From positions 1 through 32,372 of the forward strand of contig WBXI01000020.1 in assembly GCA_008933025.1 (NCBI GenBank): DNA of 32,372 nt. Reading direction: 5' to 3'. Position 1 is the stretch's first letter. Every line of letters begins with the position of its first letter. Below are positions 31,926-32,372 of the stretch, piece by piece. Made by a program: the position numbers and the translations under genes. The DNA comes from Verrucomicrobiota bacterium (GTDB lineage: Bacteria > Verrucomicrobiota > Verrucomicrobiia > Limisphaerales > UBA9464). A model generated the notes under the pieces. That model had not been told where the DNA came from, did no database searches, and saw only the letters and a list, made by a program, of their open reading frames with translations.

Positions 31926-32372
31926 TCAGGCTTTCCGTTGGGCCAACACCTCGATCATCGCCGCCATGACCTCGTCGCGTTCCTCGCCGGCGAGGCCGAG
32001 CGCGAATTGGGCCATCAGCAAGCCGTAGCGACCGCCGATGTCGTACCGGCGGCCCTCGGCCTGGAAGGCGAGGTAACTTTCGCGCCGGGCCAGCTGTGCC
32101 AGGACCGTCGAAAGGTGGACCCCGCCGCGGGATCCCGCTTCCCGCACCAACGTGCCGAGCAGGTCCATCACGAGGGGGGTCAGCACGTGCATGCCGAAAA
32201 AGCACAGGTAATGGCCCGCGCGCAACCCCGGCACGAGGAGCCGCTGCTCCGCCTCGGTCGGGGTCGGTTTCTCGAGCACTTCGGTGACCTCGTAGAGTCC
32301 CGGATGCTGTGCCACCCGGCGGCCCCCGATCGCGCCGAAATAGGGAAGCTTGCTCTCGTGCGTCGCCTGCAC
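31926..32372 (-). CDS. GalU-like UTP-glucose-1-phosphate uridylyltransferase, C-terminal part (window edge)
   Basis: The visible 148 residues match the C-terminal half of GalU-type nucleotidyltransferases: YEVTEVLEKPTPTEAEQ, the central LRAGHYLCFFGMHVLTPLVMDLL (a variant of the usual GRYVLTPEIFDLL) and GRRYDIGGRYGLLMAQFAL (a variant of GxRxDIGxxxGYLxA). The enzyme makes UDP-glucose for glycan synthesis. The reading frame runs to the window edge, so the true start and the catalytic nucleotide-binding half lie beyond 32372; the GTG at the edge is not claimed as a start. It precedes the kinase-nucleotidyltransferase fusion by 4 bp, so the two are probably co-transcribed for nucleotide-sugar supply. 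Confidence 0.85.
   Translation of the reverse strand: MQATHESKLPYFGAIGGRRVAQHPGLYEVTEVLEKPTPTEAEQRLLVPGLRAGHYLCFFGMHVLTPLVMDLLGTLVREAGSRGGVHLSTVLAQLARRESYLAFQAEGRRYDIGGRYGLLMAQFALGLAGEERDEVMAAMIEVLAQRKA

Noticed and set aside
28559-31969. Plus-strand open frame of 1136 codons opposite the kinase-nucleotidyltransferase fusion
   Set aside because: It mirrors the codon pattern of the real gene and its product has no recognisable domain; the minus strand carries clear GHMP and UDPGP motifs.
1-32372. CRISPR arrays, tRNA or rRNA genes, insertion sequences, integrase or attachment sites
   Set aside because: No regularly spaced repeats, no tRNA-like cloverleaf with a GGTTCGAATCC-type arm, no rRNA and no transposase or integrase motifs were seen on either strand.

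Overview
The window is GC-rich, densely coding bacterial DNA with very long antisense open frames, as expected at high GC. It appears to be chromosomal DNA of a Gram-negative, probably a member of Verrucomicrobiota. This is inferred from a BBP2-type porin, large secreted proteins (one ending in the QASDxLxGxY...FYR type C-terminus common in that phylum), a secreted sulfatase, a Tat-exported AGE-family epimerase and a kinase/sugar-nucleotidyltransferase fusion. There is no 16S rRNA here to confirm it. Good Shine-Dalgarno sequences are rare, so several starts were chosen from gene overlap, signal peptides and family length.

Region 1 (1-10715, all minus strand) is one long urea module. In transcription order it runs: BBP2 porin, urtA, an intercistronic hairpin, urtB, urtC, urtD, urtE, a mini HupE/UreJ-like membrane protein, ureD, a fused ureA-ureB (gamma-beta) gene, ureC, and the first 39 codons of ureF cut by the window edge. 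The genes overlap by 4 bp or are separated by 1-40 bp, except for the 73-bp urtA-urtB gap that holds the hairpin. The layout links an outer-membrane pore, a high-affinity urea ABC transporter, a possible nickel-related membrane protein, urease and its maturation factors in one transcript. A divergent LysR-type regulator (10902-11816) lies across a gap with a perfect 13-bp inverted repeat and is the obvious candidate regulator. It is followed by a ParA/MinD-like ATPase and a MEKHLA-domain (PAS-like) protein.

Region 2 (13315-17206, plus strand) holds a secreted FGly-type sulfatase, then ilvN (acetolactate synthase small subunit, without ilvB), then a Tat-lipoprotein related to the N,N-dimethylformamidase large subunit. 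The roughly 430-bp gap before ilvN contains what reads as a complete transcription attenuator. It has a 16-codon leader peptide with 5 Val and 3 Leu, a UUCG-capped 1:2 hairpin, a competing 2:3 antiterminator and a 3:4 intrinsic terminator with a U tract. This is the strongest regulatory discovery in the window.

Region 3 (17368-26586, minus strand) encodes exported and carbohydrate-related proteins: a 1119-residue beta-helix protein with a strong terminator, an orphan double-domain sugar ABC ATPase, a PKD-domain metzincin-like protease with its own terminator, and a Tat-exported AGE-family epimerase.

Region 4 (26755-32372) has a plus-strand operon DUF4337-pgsA-pgpA (phosphatidylglycerol synthesis). 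Convergent to it on the minus strand are a GalU-like nucleotidyltransferase (cut by the window edge) and an 1129-residue protein that fuses a fucokinase-like GHMP kinase to a UDP-sugar pyrophosphorylase domain.
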